Assembly (NCBI GenBank): GCA_018698975.1
Contig: JABIPQ010000142.1
Span: 1-56,698 of the forward strand
Direction of reading: 5' to 3'
From: Gammaproteobacteria bacterium
GTDB taxonomy: Bacteria > Pseudomonadota > Gammaproteobacteria > Pseudomonadales > Pseudohongiellaceae
Length of the DNA: 56,698 nt
A model generated the notes under the pieces. The model was given only the letters and a program-made list of their open reading frames with translations. It searched no databases and was not told the origin of the DNA. Every line of letters starts with the position of its first letter. The first letter of the stretch is position 1. A program made the translations under genes and the position numbers. This document shows positions 1-8,745 of the stretch, piece after piece.

Positions 1-44
1 GTCACTGTCCCCCGCCCCAGCACATTTAGGCTGGAGTTAAATCA

Positions 45-61
45 GGCGGACGCTGTCCGCC
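45..61. repeat. perfect hairpin in leader region
   Basis: GGCGGAC and GTCCGCC form a perfect 7-bp stem around a GCT loop. It has no T-run, so it is not an obvious terminator. It sits directly before a REP-like element and resembles the GTCC-TGC-GGAC hairpin at 31341-31351, which is also followed by a REP-like element and heptamers. It is probably part of the same composite intergenic repeat. Confidence 0.55.
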
Positions 62-63
62 AT

Positions 64-99
64 GTCGGATGACATCCCTGCGGTCCTTTTCTGACCTAC
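64..99 (+). repeat. REP-like palindrome (enterobacterial type)
   Basis: An imperfect stem pairs GTCGGA with TCTGAC, ending in the CCTAC(A) tail that marks E. coli-type REP sequences (family consensus: a GCCGGATG head and a TCCGGCCTACA tail). Similar copies lie at 31357-31383 and 36298-36328, each followed by the same heptamer arrays. This copy is degenerate in the middle. Confidence 0.5.
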
Positions 100-136
100 A
101 ATATTTATCTTTTCTCTTTTCTATTTGAGTTCATTC

Positions 137-156
137 GGGGTTAAAACCCCTCCTAC
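137..156 (-). repeat. half REP (GTAGGA type)
   Basis: GGGGTT-AA-AACCCC followed by TCCTAC is an inverted-orientation REP of the same family as the two-hairpin elements at 31213-31275 and 35715-35777. The stem sequence differs but the geometry (6-bp stem, 2-nt loop, TCCTAC flank) is identical. Only one half of the doublet is seen here. Confidence 0.6.
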
Positions 157-159
157 ATA

Positions 160-208
160 CTTTCCACTTGTACCTTGCATTTTGTACCTTGTACCTTGCA
201 CCTTGTAA
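160..208 (+). repeat. heptamer tandem array (CTTTCCA/CTTGTAC)
   Basis: Seven consecutive 7-bp units in strict register: one CTTTCCA, then CTTGTAC-type units with single substitutions. The array ends 25 bp before the start codon at 234, so it lies in the 5' leader of the DUF6498 gene. The same units occur at 31390-31431 and 36331-36365. Confidence 0.8.
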
Positions 209-233
209 CTTACAACAAAAATTGATGTAGGCT

Positions 234-1508
234 ATGATCCAGAAAGAATCTTCAATCTCACGCATGAAAAAGCTTGGTGCTTACAAGCCCAAGTTTCGTT
301 TTGGCTTCAGACGCCCTGCCAGCGGAGATTTTGTTTTCACACAAATCCTGCCTTTTAAAAAATATTGGCTCGCTATAAGCTTTATTTCTGTTTTTCTCAT
401 CGCCTTCAGTTTCCCACTCTTCTTGATGGATTTTGGCTTTAGCGAAATTGAAGATCTGTTTGATCTTACAGCGGTTCTTTTCAATTTGTTTTGGGCTATG
501 GGTTGGTCCACTGCAATTTTAATACTCGCCCTTATTTTGCTGGTACTGTTGTTTGCCCGGGAAGCAATCGTCTTAGAAAGTGATTGCATCACCTTGCGCA
601 TAGAAATTTTTAATCTGGGCTTTGAAACCAGAAACCCACTGGCCTATATCAGTCACCTGCGCTATGTCACGGACGGCACAGTGACGGGAGCAAAATGGCG
701 CGGCAATCATTTGACCTTTGATTACCTGCATATTCCAGTCAGCTTTGGTTCAAACCTTGATCTCGACAGCGCCAAAGAACTGATCAGCAAAATTTCCAGC
801 ACATTGGAACATCCAATTCTTCTGGAACTCAACAAAGAAATTGAAGCCATTCTTGAAAACCAGCAACCCTTACCCCATCAGTTGAAAACAGAAAATCCGA
901 CAGAGTCACTCAATATTCAACAGTCCACTGACGCCGTTAACAACAAACTAAGCACTTACTTTCTTGTTATTGCCAATCTGGTTCCTCTTGCCGGAGTCAT
1001 TATTGAAAACTGGGATATAGGCGACATCATGCTACTGTTCTGGCTGGAAAGTGCCATTATCGGGTTTTTCAATATCCTGAAAATGTTGCGCATTTCTGGT
1101 GGCATTGCACTTTTCTACAGCATTTGTTTCATCGGACATTTTGGCGCATTCATGGCTGTACATCTGATGTTTATTTTTAGTTTGTTTATCGAAGCAGAAG
1201 GGATTTCGTCGACCTTGCCTGAAGTGCTGGCAATTTTTAAAACCCTCTGGCTTGGAATATTTGCACTGATAATCTCTCATGGCTTTTCTTTCAAACAAAA
1301 CTTCATTAACAACAGGGAATATTTGAAACTGAGCTTGAAAGACCAGATGCACAAACCCTACAGCAGGATTATGTTGATGCATGTGACATTAATTTTCGGT
1401 GGTTTTCTGGTGCTGGCGCTTGATTCGAGATTATTGGCGCTGACCTTGTTGATAGGGATGAAAATAGTGGTGGATATCAAGGCTCATATAAAAGAACACC
1501 GCAGTTGA
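234..1508 (+). CDS. DUF6498-containing integral membrane protein
   Basis: A 424-aa membrane protein of unknown function. Two hydrophobic segments lie near residues 42-62 and 82-108, then a soluble stretch of about 130 residues (110-240). The C-terminal half has about five membrane segments, including an NLVPLAGVI helix and LLFWLESAIIGFFNILKM, whose W-E-S pattern is typical of DUF6498. The role of that family is not known. The ATG at 234 has only a weak ribosome site (GTAGGC), and the leader carries REP and heptamer repeats. The next gene is convergent, 34 bp away, so the gene appears monocistronic. Confidence 0.75.
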   Translation: MIQKESSISRMKKLGAYKPKFRFGFRRPASGDFVFTQILPFKKYWLAISFISVFLIAFSFPLFLMDFGFSEIEDLFDLTAVLFNLFWAMGWSTAILILALILLVLLFAREAIVLESDCITLRIEIFNLGFETRNPLAYISHLRYVTDGTVTGAKWRGNHLTFDYLHIPVSFGSNLDLDSAKELISKISSTLEHPILLELNKEIEAILENQQPLPHQLKTENPTESLNIQQSTDAVNNKLSTYFLVIANLVPLAGVIIENWDIGDIMLLFWLESAIIGFFNILKMLRISGGIALFYSICFIGHFGAFMAVHLMFIFSLFIEAEGISSTLPEVLAIFKTLWLGIFALIISHGFSFKQNFINNREYLKLSLKDQMHKPYSRIMLMHVTLIFGGFLVLALDSRLLALTLLIGMKIVVDIKAHIKEHRS

Positions 1509-1542
1509 ATAACTAATTACAGCAAACCAGGACTTTCCTTAA

Positions 1543-2754
1543 TCAGGAAAAAATAATTCTTTCCCGTTTCATCAATTGCGAAGCGCCATAAACAAAGAGC
1601 AATGAATAAAACAACAAAGATAGCCCAGCCAGTAAGAAATCAATAATCTCTGGCGTTTCTCCACGCACAACGTCCGTAAGCAGCATATGCTGACCTAACA
1701 TGGGCACAAAGTTCATCCAGAATTCTCGATCCTGAGTATTAAGCATATTGAAAAAAAATGGTGCCATTGGCAGCATCATGATGAACGATAAATAAGCCTG
1801 GGCGTCCTTGAATGATTTGGCAAAAATACCAACAAAAATCTGAATGGATGGTGCAAACAATGCCAGTGGCAAGGTAGTCACCAACACCCCGATTATTTCC
1901 AGGCTGCCAACATTAAAAACAATACCTACTTCTTCCAGAGGTACCAGGCTCAGGCTGAAAAAATTGAGAATCATTACCAGCACCAGACCTACAGCAGAAA
2001 ACACTACTGCTGCCATCCATTTCCCAATCACAATGGTGTAGCGTGGCACTGGATTGACCAGCAAAGGCTCCAGGGATTTACGCTCACGCTCTCCCGCAGT
2101 GACATCTACTGCCACCCCCATACCGCAAACAAAAGCTGCCATGATGACAAAAAATGGCACCATTCCGAGTATGCTTTGCACCCGTGATTGCTGACTGGCT
2201 GTATCAACCCGCACCACGTTCACAGGCGCTATTACAGCAGGATTAACTCCGCGGGCAATTAAACGCAGTGCGGCTGTTTCTCTTCCCCAGGCCTGTATAA
2301 GACCGTCTACCCTGCCTATTTTAGGCGCAGCAGTAGTGCGTGTGCTTTCCATATGTAATTCAATATTGCTGCTTCTGGATGCACCTATTAACTCATCAAA
2401 TTTTTCAGGTATCAGCAGAACAAAATCAAAACGCCTGCTGCTGATTGCTACACTGATTTCTTCCAATTGTGCGTTGGAGTAAAAATCACTGTCTGGATTG
2501 GCTGCGGCATTTAAATTTACTGTTTCAATTTCAATGCCATTTTGCTCAAGGTAATCGATCAGGTCGCTTGCGTACTGCGCCCCAATCACGGGAAGGCTAA
2601 CTTCACCGGCCTCTTCTGCAATATCGATAATCATATTGAACATGAAATAAATCATCACTGGCCCCAGAATGGGAAACAGCAGCAAGGCGCCCAGTGCACG
2701 TCGATCTCTGAGTGCATCCTTGAGTTCTTTTCTGGTAATGATCGACCACATCAT
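1543..2754 (-). CDS. ABC-2 type export permease (NatB-like)
   Basis: A 403-aa permease of the NatB/ABC-2 class. It has an N-terminal membrane anchor after the motif KELKDALRDRRAL, then a large extracytoplasmic domain (about residues 45-190). Five to six membrane segments follow, with the family signature GERERKSLEPLLVNPVPR near residue 222. Its ATG overlaps the ATPase stop codon by 4 bp (ATGA), so the two are translationally coupled. Together they should form an exporter; the substrate (Na+, peptide or drug) cannot be read from sequence. The adjacent lipoprotein peptidase suggests an envelope role. Confidence 0.85.
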   Translation of the reverse strand: MMWSIITRKELKDALRDRRALGALLLFPILGPVMIYFMFNMIIDIAEEAGEVSLPVIGAQYASDLIDYLEQNGIEIETVNLNAAANPDSDFYSNAQLEEISVAISSRRFDFVLLIPEKFDELIGASRSSNIELHMESTRTTAAPKIGRVDGLIQAWGRETAALRLIARGVNPAVIAPVNVVRVDTASQQSRVQSILGMVPFFVIMAAFVCGMGVAVDVTAGERERKSLEPLLVNPVPRYTIVIGKWMAAVVFSAVGLVLVMILNFFSLSLVPLEEVGIVFNVGSLEIIGVLVTTLPLALFAPSIQIFVGIFAKSFKDAQAYLSFIMMLPMAPFFFNMLNTQDREFWMNFVPMLGQHMLLTDVVRGETPEIIDFLLAGLSLLFYSLLFVYGASQLMKRERIIFS

Positions 2755-3470
2755 CCTTGCCTCGTGATTTTCATGAAAGCTTCTTCCAGATCACTTTCAT
2801 TGGTCCTGCGTGCCAGCTCATCCAGGGTGCCTTGCATCAGCACTTTACCATCTGCGATGACAATAATTTCATCACACAAGGCACTGATTTCCTGCATGAT
2901 GTGCGAAGACAGCAAAATACATTTATTGTCTTTTTTAAGTTTGTGCAAAATACTTCTGACACTGCGCGTGGTCATAACATCCAGACCGTTGGTAGGTTCA
3001 TCCATGATCAGGTTTTGCGGATCGTGAACCAGAGAACGGGACAGACAAACTTTCATTTTTTCACCCTGGGAAAAACCTTCAGCCCGACGATCAGCGATTT
3101 CACTCATGTCCAGAGTTACGATCAGCTCATCTATGCGTCGTTGAATTTCAGTCTTTTCCATTTTGCGTAAGCGGGCAAAATATTCAATGTGCTCTCTGGC
3201 AGTCAGGCGCGGATTAAGTCCATGGGCATCAGTCATAACCCCGATTTCAGCCTGGGCTTTCAAGGGCTCAGTCATAACATCAATGCCATCTACCATGGCC
3301 CTGCCCTTATCTGCCTTTAACAAGCCATAAAGAATTCGCAATGTGGTCGATTTCCCCGCCCCGTTATGCCCCAGCAAACCTGTGATAGCGCCGTTGCGCG
3401 CATGAAATCCGACGCCATCAACTGCCACCAGGTCTTTGAAACTTTTTGTCAGATTCTGAACTTCAATCAT
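2751..3470 (-). CDS. ABC transporter ATP-binding protein (NatA-like)
   Basis: A 239-aa single ABC domain: Walker A GHNGAGKST near residue 34, signature FSQGEKMKV near 132, Walker B LIMDEPTNGLD near 154, and the switch His in LLSSHIMQE. The order and the short C-terminus fit NatA-type ATPases. Its ATG lies inside the last codons of the upstream peptidase gene (8-bp overlap), and its stop overlaps the permease start. The three genes therefore form one leftward operon: peptidase, ATPase, permease. Confidence 0.9.
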   Translation of the reverse strand: MIEVQNLTKSFKDLVAVDGVGFHARNGAITGLLGHNGAGKSTTLRILYGLLKADKGRAMVDGIDVMTEPLKAQAEIGVMTDAHGLNPRLTAREHIEYFARLRKMEKTEIQRRIDELIVTLDMSEIADRRAEGFSQGEKMKVCLSRSLVHDPQNLIMDEPTNGLDVMTTRSVRSILHKLKKDNKCILLSSHIMQEISALCDEIIVIADGKVLMQGTLDELARRTNESDLEEAFMKITRQG

Positions 3471-5007
3471 TAGTCAGAGAGCTCCCGCCAGGGCTTACAA
3501 AAAACGGGCGCCTTTTGAACTGCGCAATACAATCAGACTCGAGTTCTGAAAAATCACCAAGCTCAATAAAATTATTCATCATTACTGAGGTGCACTGAGT
3601 AAAAGGTGTCCCGTGGGCAAAGCCTTCCAGGACAAAATGCATTGAGTTGGGTAAAGCATCATGAACCAGTTCACCCCATTGTGGTGGCGTAATAGGGTCC
3701 AGTGCGCCAGAAAAAATCAGTACTGGTTTATCTTCAGTGACGGCTTCAAAATATCCCTGATCAAGCTCTCGTTTTGGCCAGATAGCGCAGGCTTCATAGA
3801 CAAATCGATTGAACATTTCAGACTGAATCAGATATTCACTATCCGATTTTGCTGCCAGCAAGGCAGCATCTATTAATGGGTAATCTTCATTACAGATCAC
3901 CGACAAAAACATCCCTTGATTGATCTGGTCTTCGCTATATTGCGAAGACAGGGCAAGTACTGGCTTGAAGTTTCCTTGCCATGCCTGCTCAATAATTAGC
4001 GGTATGAGGCGCTGAGCTTCGCGACTGTAAAGCACCTGACGCAGAACACTGAGAAATTCGAAATCTGAAAGTGTAGTCTCAATGCTGCTGAAATCACTGT
4101 CATCTACAACGGTAAGCGCTTGCGGAATTGCCAGTCTCTCTATCAACTGCTGATAATGCTCAGACAGCTCAGGATAGGCAGTGCTGCACACATCATTTCC
4201 GGCACAGTCATCAAGAATTTTTTGCAGAGAGGCACTGGCATCGCGTTCGTTATAAAGAGGTAAGGAAATTACTGGCGGTGCGATAGCATCAATAATCACT
4301 GCACGGGTAAATTCAGGATAGGCCTGGAGATAAGCCAGTGCCGCGCGGGAACCATAGGAAGCACCCCAGAGATTGAGTTGCGAATAACCCAGATATTGCC
4401 TGATGGCATCAAGATCACGCATTGCGATATCGGTAGTGTAAAACTCAGCACTGGCCTCCATTGTTTGCAGGCAGTCACGCAAAATTTGCAATTGCAGCTC
4501 GATGATTTCTTCGAACTCAGGGTCCAGCGCTTCGATTTCCTGCGCCTGCTCTTCGTCCATCTGGCAATCGAAGGGGCTTAGCTCCCCGGTGCCGCGTTGA
4601 TCCACCAGCACAATATCCCTGTCAGTACGCACACGTGAAAATATCTGGGCTACCTGAACCAGATCGGTCGCCGCCTGGCCTGGTCCACCAGCAAGTAAAA
4701 ATAAGGGGTCTGCTTCCGGAAGGTCATTCAGGGCCGGAATCACCATGACTTTTAAATCTATTTGCCTGGCATCAATGGCCTCATAATTTTCAGGAACCTG
4801 GAAAATCGAACACCGACTCGCCGCGACCAGTGAAGCCAGCGCGGTTGTCGCATTGCGCTCACATGCATTAAAAGTATCGAGCGCGTCCTGTCGATGTGCC
4901 AGGAAAGTTTGCCTGCTCAGTGCTTCCTCATCGTTTTCCTGCTCACAGGCAGCCAGAGTTATGCAAACAAGTCCAATCAACATGCTTTGTAGAATTTTCT
5001 TCTGCAT
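3463..5007 (-). CDS. secreted alpha/beta-hydrolase, TAP-like peptidase lipoprotein
   Basis: About 514 aa. The signal peptide ends in the lipobox LAAC (Cys near residue 21), so it is probably an outer- or inner-membrane lipoprotein. The alpha/beta-hydrolase core has the oxyanion segment GGPGQA, DQRGTG, nucleophile elbow GASYGS, acidic residue region SGALDPITPP and catalytic His in EGFAHGT. This matches the Streptomyces tripeptidyl-aminopeptidase / proline iminopeptidase-like family, including the C-terminal TAP-like domain. The ATG at 5007 follows a GGAGCAGGG site better than the TTG at 5013. It is the first gene of the operon with the ABC exporter. It probably trims N-terminal residues of peptides in the periplasm. 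Confidence 0.8.
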   Translation of the reverse strand: MQKKILQSMLIGLVCITLAACEQENDEEALSRQTFLAHRQDALDTFNACERNATTALASLVAASRCSIFQVPENYEAIDARQIDLKVMVIPALNDLPEADPLFLLAGGPGQAATDLVQVAQIFSRVRTDRDIVLVDQRGTGELSPFDCQMDEEQAQEIEALDPEFEEIIELQLQILRDCLQTMEASAEFYTTDIAMRDLDAIRQYLGYSQLNLWGASYGSRAALAYLQAYPEFTRAVIIDAIAPPVISLPLYNERDASASLQKILDDCAGNDVCSTAYPELSEHYQQLIERLAIPQALTVVDDSDFSSIETTLSDFEFLSVLRQVLYSREAQRLIPLIIEQAWQGNFKPVLALSSQYSEDQINQGMFLSVICNEDYPLIDAALLAAKSDSEYLIQSEMFNRFVYEACAIWPKRELDQGYFEAVTEDKPVLIFSGALDPITPPQWGELVHDALPNSMHFVLEGFAHGTPFTQCTSVMMNNFIELGDFSELESDCIAQFKRRPFFVSPGGSSLTND

Positions 5008-5045
5008 ATTCAAACCCTGCTCCCCTGTTTTTGCTTAAATCAGGA

Positions 5046-5456
5046 TCACTGCTCAGCTAACTGACGGGTAAATTCTACCAATGCCTGCAATTCTTCCCCG
5101 GACAGAAAGGAGCGCACCATCACCTTTTCATAACCCTCAACCTGTTTGGCATCCGGCCGTAATATAGATTCAATAATATAGTCTTCATCCACTACAACAG
5201 TAGAGCCATCAACCAGGGTTTCGGTCTTGCCATACATACCCAGCCACGTGGGGCCAATGCCAACACCACCATCCAGACTGTGGCATGCCACACAGCCATT
5301 GGACTTGGCCAATTCCAGACCTCTTTCAGCCAGCGCATTATCCAGATCCGGAATCTGCAAATCAGAATTGACCGTTCGAATGATCAGGGTCAAACCCACA
5401 ACCAGTAACAACACCAAAAAGGTCCCCACGGTATAATGCATCCACTTCTTATTCAT
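5046..5456 (-). CDS. membrane-anchored class I cytochrome c
   Basis: 136 aa. An uncleaved N-terminal helix (residues 8-27) is followed by one haem-binding motif CVACH near residue 55. The axial Met is probably in the C-terminal half (KVMVRSFL region). The size and the sequence GCVACHSLDGGVGIGPTW resemble the small CcoP-like or SoxX-like monohaem domains that donate electrons to terminal oxidases. The gene is leftward. A TGGAAAG heptamer array (5476-5520) lies just upstream of the start, with CAGGAG about 16 bp before the ATG. Confidence 0.85.
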   Translation of the reverse strand: MNKKWMHYTVGTFLVLLLVVGLTLIIRTVNSDLQIPDLDNALAERGLELAKSNGCVACHSLDGGVGIGPTWLGMYGKTETLVDGSTVVVDEDYIIESILRPDAKQVEGYEKVMVRSFLSGEELQALVEFTRQLAEQ

Positions 5457-5475
5457 CTACTGCTAAGACTCCTGA

Positions 5476-5520
5476 CTTTTTCCACTTTCCACTTTCCACT
5501 TTCCACTTTCCACTTTCTAC
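5476..5520 (+). repeat. heptamer tandem array (CTTTCCA)
   Basis: A slightly expanded first unit (CTTTTTCCA) is followed by four perfect CTTTCCA units (5485-5512) and one CTTTCTA. On the minus strand it reads (TGGAAAG)n and lies 20-64 bp upstream of the cytochrome c start codon at 5456. Unit-number changes would alter its leader. No REP element is next to this copy. Confidence 0.85.
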
Positions 5521-5712
5521 TTAACAGACTGCCAGCACCGGGAGCAGCCTGAACAATGGCGAAGACGCATAGTAATTCCTTTGCGGGGAAACAGGTAGTA
5601 ATTAACCGGATTGGTAATGACCCTGTCCAGTGAGAGTGATAATATTGGCGCCTTTAAAAAACCGGATAATTCCGGTTACCGGACAATGATAACAAACAGG
5701 ACTGATGTTTCT

Positions 5713-7704
5713 ATGGTTACTGTAGGCGAAATACTCTGGGAGCCTTCCCAGGAGTGGATTGAACAAACCAACCTTCATTCTTACCAACAATGGCTGAAAG
5801 CGAACCGCAACCTTGAATTTGACGATTTGCACCAGTTAAGACGCTGGTCTATCGACCATCTGGATGATTTTTGGCAGTCGATCTGGGACTACTTCAATAT
5901 TGAGGCGTCAACACCCCCCAGTGCTGTTCTTGGTAAACGCACCATGCCTGGCGCCGAATGGTTCCCGGGATCAAAACTTAATTACGCGCAGCATATACTG
6001 CGCAATGAAAAGCCCGGAAAAACTGCCCTGCTTTACGCCAATGAAGACCATGTACTGCATGAACTTGGATGGTCAGAGCTGGCAAATAGTGTGCGTGTCC
6101 TTGCTACCCAATTGCGCAAAATGGGCGTTAAGCCTGGAGACCGCATCGGCTCCTACATGACCAATATTCCCCAGGCTGTTACCGCACTGCTGGCCTGTAG
6201 CAGCATTGGTGCAATCTGGTCGTCCTGCTCACCGGATTTCGGCACACACAGTGTGTTGGACCGCCTGTCGCAGATAGAGCCCAAAGTCCTGTTCTGCGTT
6301 GATGGTTATCATTACAAAGGTAAAGCGTTTGATCGCAAAGCTGAGGTCAAAAATATTATTGAAACTCTGCCGAGTATCGAGAAGGTAATTTATTTTCCTT
6401 ATTTGAACCCTGACGATTCAAGTCCTCCCGTGGAGAATGCTATTTTCTGGAATGACTTACTGGATCAGCCGCCTGTTTCTGCTGATGAGTTTGAATTTGA
6501 ACAAGTCCCTTTTGATCAACCTTTGTGGGTTTTATTCTCTTCAGGAACTACAGGTTTACCAAAAGCCATCGTGCATAGTCATGGCGGCATCCTTCTCGAG
6601 CAGCATAAACTTGGTGTTCTGCATTACAACCTGAAACCTGAAGATCGCCTGTTCTTTTTTACAACAACAGGCTGGATGATGTGGAATTTTGTGGTTGGCT
6701 CCATGCTTTTTGGCGCAGTGCCAATTCTGTATGACGGCAACCCAACTTATCCTGAACCAGATGCCCTGTGGAAGCTTGCCGATGATGCAGGTGCGGCATT
6801 GTTCGGTGCCAGCCCAACACTGCAGCAGATGCAGGAAAACATGGGCATTGTGCCAAAAGACAAATTCGCCTTTAAAAAACTTGAGTCCATCATGCTGGCA
6901 GGATCGGTTGTCTCGGCAGAATGCACCAAGTGGTTTTATGACAATGTGAAAAGTGACCTCTATGTTGCTCCTGGAAGTGGTGGCACCGATATCTGCTCTG
7001 GCTTCAACGGCCCCATGCCTGGACTTCCGGTGAAAGCGGGTGTCATTCAAATGCCTCATCTGGGGGTTGACCTGCAGGCTTTTGATGAAGCGGGTAAATC
7101 ACTGATTAATGAAGTGGGTGAATTTGTGGTGACGCAACCGATGCCCTCCATGCCGATTTATTTCTGGCACGATGAAGGCAATGAGCGCTATAAGGAAACC
7201 TACTTCGAAGACTATCCCGGTATCTGGCGTCAAGGCGATTACTTCATGATAAATGATGAAGATGGCTGCTTTGTTCTTGGACGCTCCGATGCCACGCTTA
7301 ACCGCTATGGTGTTCGCATCGGTACTTCAGAAATTTATCGGGCAGTGGATGGTATGGACGAAGTGGAAGATTCCATCATCGTTAACCTGGATTTGCCAGG
7401 GGAGCAGTTTTTTATGCCGCTTTTCGTAAAACTGCCAGAAGGCAAAGTTCTGGACGATTCACTGAAACAAAAAATTTGCCAGAAACTGCGCACGGACTAT
7501 ACCCCACGACATATTCCAGACGATATCTATCAGGTAGAAGAAATTCCCTACACCTTGACCGGCAAGAAAATGGAAGTGCCCATTCGAAAAATACTGATGG
7601 GCAAGGATGTCTCCAAAGCCGCCAATCGGGATGCGATGTCTAACCCTGGCTCACTGGATTATTTTATTACTTTTCAGGAAGAGCATAAGGATAAACTTAC
7701 ATAG
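5713..7704 (+). CDS. aacS: acetoacetyl-CoA synthetase
   Basis: A 663-aa adenylate-forming ligase that activates acetoacetate to acetoacetyl-CoA with ATP in the cytoplasm, feeding ketone-body or polyhydroxybutyrate turnover. Key motifs: ACS N-terminal segment with MPGAEWFPGSKLNYAQ, the phosphate loop LFSSGTTGLPKAIVHSHGG, GWMMWNF, GGTDICSGF, and YRAVDGMDEVEDS leading to the C-terminal catalytic Lys in PYTLTGKKMEVPIRK. The GTDIC and WMMWN forms are typical of AacS rather than acetyl-CoA synthetase. The reading frame stays open upstream to a TTG at 5611 with ATGs at 5617 and 5686; the ATG at 5713 gives the usual family length. Confidence 0.92.
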   Translation: MVTVGEILWEPSQEWIEQTNLHSYQQWLKANRNLEFDDLHQLRRWSIDHLDDFWQSIWDYFNIEASTPPSAVLGKRTMPGAEWFPGSKLNYAQHILRNEKPGKTALLYANEDHVLHELGWSELANSVRVLATQLRKMGVKPGDRIGSYMTNIPQAVTALLACSSIGAIWSSCSPDFGTHSVLDRLSQIEPKVLFCVDGYHYKGKAFDRKAEVKNIIETLPSIEKVIYFPYLNPDDSSPPVENAIFWNDLLDQPPVSADEFEFEQVPFDQPLWVLFSSGTTGLPKAIVHSHGGILLEQHKLGVLHYNLKPEDRLFFFTTTGWMMWNFVVGSMLFGAVPILYDGNPTYPEPDALWKLADDAGAALFGASPTLQQMQENMGIVPKDKFAFKKLESIMLAGSVVSAECTKWFYDNVKSDLYVAPGSGGTDICSGFNGPMPGLPVKAGVIQMPHLGVDLQAFDEAGKSLINEVGEFVVTQPMPSMPIYFWHDEGNERYKETYFEDYPGIWRQGDYFMINDEDGCFVLGRSDATLNRYGVRIGTSEIYRAVDGMDEVEDSIIVNLDLPGEQFFMPLFVKLPEGKVLDDSLKQKICQKLRTDYTPRHIPDDIYQVEEIPYTLTGKKMEVPIRKILMGKDVSKAANRDAMSNPGSLDYFITFQEEHKDKLT

Positions 7705-7732
7705 AAAACTGAACTCTTGTTTATGCTTATCC

Positions 7733-7762
7733 AAGCTGATGCGCTGACCAGCTCATCAGCTT
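7733..7762. terminator. hairpin between convergent genes
   Basis: AAGCTGATG (7733-7741) pairs perfectly with CATCAGCTT (7754-7762) between the stops of the acetoacetyl-CoA synthetase gene and the AsmA-like gene. There is no clear U-run on either strand, so intrinsic termination is only possible; it may instead protect both mRNA ends. Confidence 0.4.
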
Positions 7763-7776
7763 GAACATCATAAAAA

Positions 7777-8553
7777 CTAGTCTCTGTTAAACAAATTACC
7801 AACACTTTCCAGAGCTTCTGCAGCCTGATCACTGATATCCTGAACGCGATCACGGGCTTCCTGAACCTGTTCATTAATGACATCTGCATTACCCAATAAA
7901 TCTGTTATTTGCTGAACAAGCGCCTGCGCAGCGGCCGCGCCAACCTGGGCTGTAACCGGACCCATTATCTGTTCCGCCAATTCTTCGGGAGTGCCTTCAA
8001 GATTACTTAAAATCACGTCACCGAGACTAACCTCAAGCGGATTTGGCAATTTATCTGACACCAGAGTCCCCTGAATATCTTCGATCAGGATGCTGTCTAT
8101 CACCAGCATAATCTGGTTTGAATCAGCACTTTGAGCACCAGCACCCTCTTCACTTGCAAAACGGGCACTGACCACATCCATGTTGGCGTTACCATCAGTT
8201 GATTCATAAAGTACATGAGGACTGCGCGCCACCACGCTATTGATATGAATGTTTTCGCTATTGGTATTCTGCAGATTAATACTGACAGTCAATTCATCAA
8301 AGCTCACCATTTCAGCATTGCTAAAGCCTGCGGGGTTGGCAATACTGAAGTCATAAATTGAAGCGGTGCCACCAATAAGGTCCATCGCCACACTGCCCAC
8401 TTCAACCTGGGAACCCAGAGTATTGGTTCCAGCTGTTTCTATACTGGTTTCAACAATCTTGTCCAGATTGCTGAATAGCAGAAATACGCCACCCCCAATT
8501 AAAACAAGCACTACAACCAAGCCTATCAATACTTTTTTCATAATCTTTTCCAT
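7777..8553 (-). CDS. AsmA/DUF748-like envelope protein
   Basis: 258 aa, with an uncleaved or signal-anchor helix at the N-terminus (KKVLIGLVVVLVLIGGGVFLL). The following text, N-terminal 'DKIVETSIETAG...LGSQVEVGSV' and 'SIYDFSIANPAGFS', is the start pattern of AsmA-like proteins, which are built from repeating beta strands and span the periplasm. The C-terminal 60 residues are Ala/Gln/Asp-rich and helical (VQEARDRVQDISDQAAEAL). Start may be ATG 8553 or the in-frame ATG 4 codons later (MKKVLIG). It looks monocistronic. The role is unknown; AsmA-like relatives affect outer-membrane assembly or lipid transfer. Confidence 0.65.
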   Translation of the reverse strand: MEKIMKKVLIGLVVVLVLIGGGVFLLFSNLDKIVETSIETAGTNTLGSQVEVGSVAMDLIGGTASIYDFSIANPAGFSNAEMVSFDELTVSINLQNTNSENIHINSVVARSPHVLYESTDGNANMDVVSARFASEEGAGAQSADSNQIMLVIDSILIEDIQGTLVSDKLPNPLEVSLGDVILSNLEGTPEELAEQIMGPVTAQVGAAAAQALVQQITDLLGNADVINEQVQEARDRVQDISDQAAEALESVGNLFNRD

Positions 8554-8745
8554 CTCTGTTGGAATATTTTCAGATTTATCAACAATGTCCTACACAGAGC
8601 TCGGTAGCTTTATGCATCCAGTTTCAACCCCTAATTTGATCTTAAACAAATCTCAGTAAAGGCAATAATACAAATCCAGCATTTGCTTGTGTATTATCCA
8701 CCCCAGAAGAATAACATCCAGATAAAAAAGTGATAAGGACAAGAC

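Noticed and set aside
160-208. CRISPR array
   Set aside because: The repeat unit is only 7 bp and is contiguous, with no spacers and no cas genes.
281-601. 106-residue minus-strand frame in the DUF6498 gene
   Set aside because: Lysine/serine-rich shadow of membrane-helix codons; no start site or homology signal.
2542-3027. 161-residue plus-strand frame across the ABC genes
   Set aside because: Crosses the junction of two well-supported minus-strand ABC genes; no domain.
6556-7059. 167-residue open frame on the minus strand inside the acetoacetyl-CoA synthetase gene
   Set aside because: It is antisense to strongly conserved coding sequence, lacks a ribosome site, and its text (Cys/His/Trp-rich) matches no family pattern.
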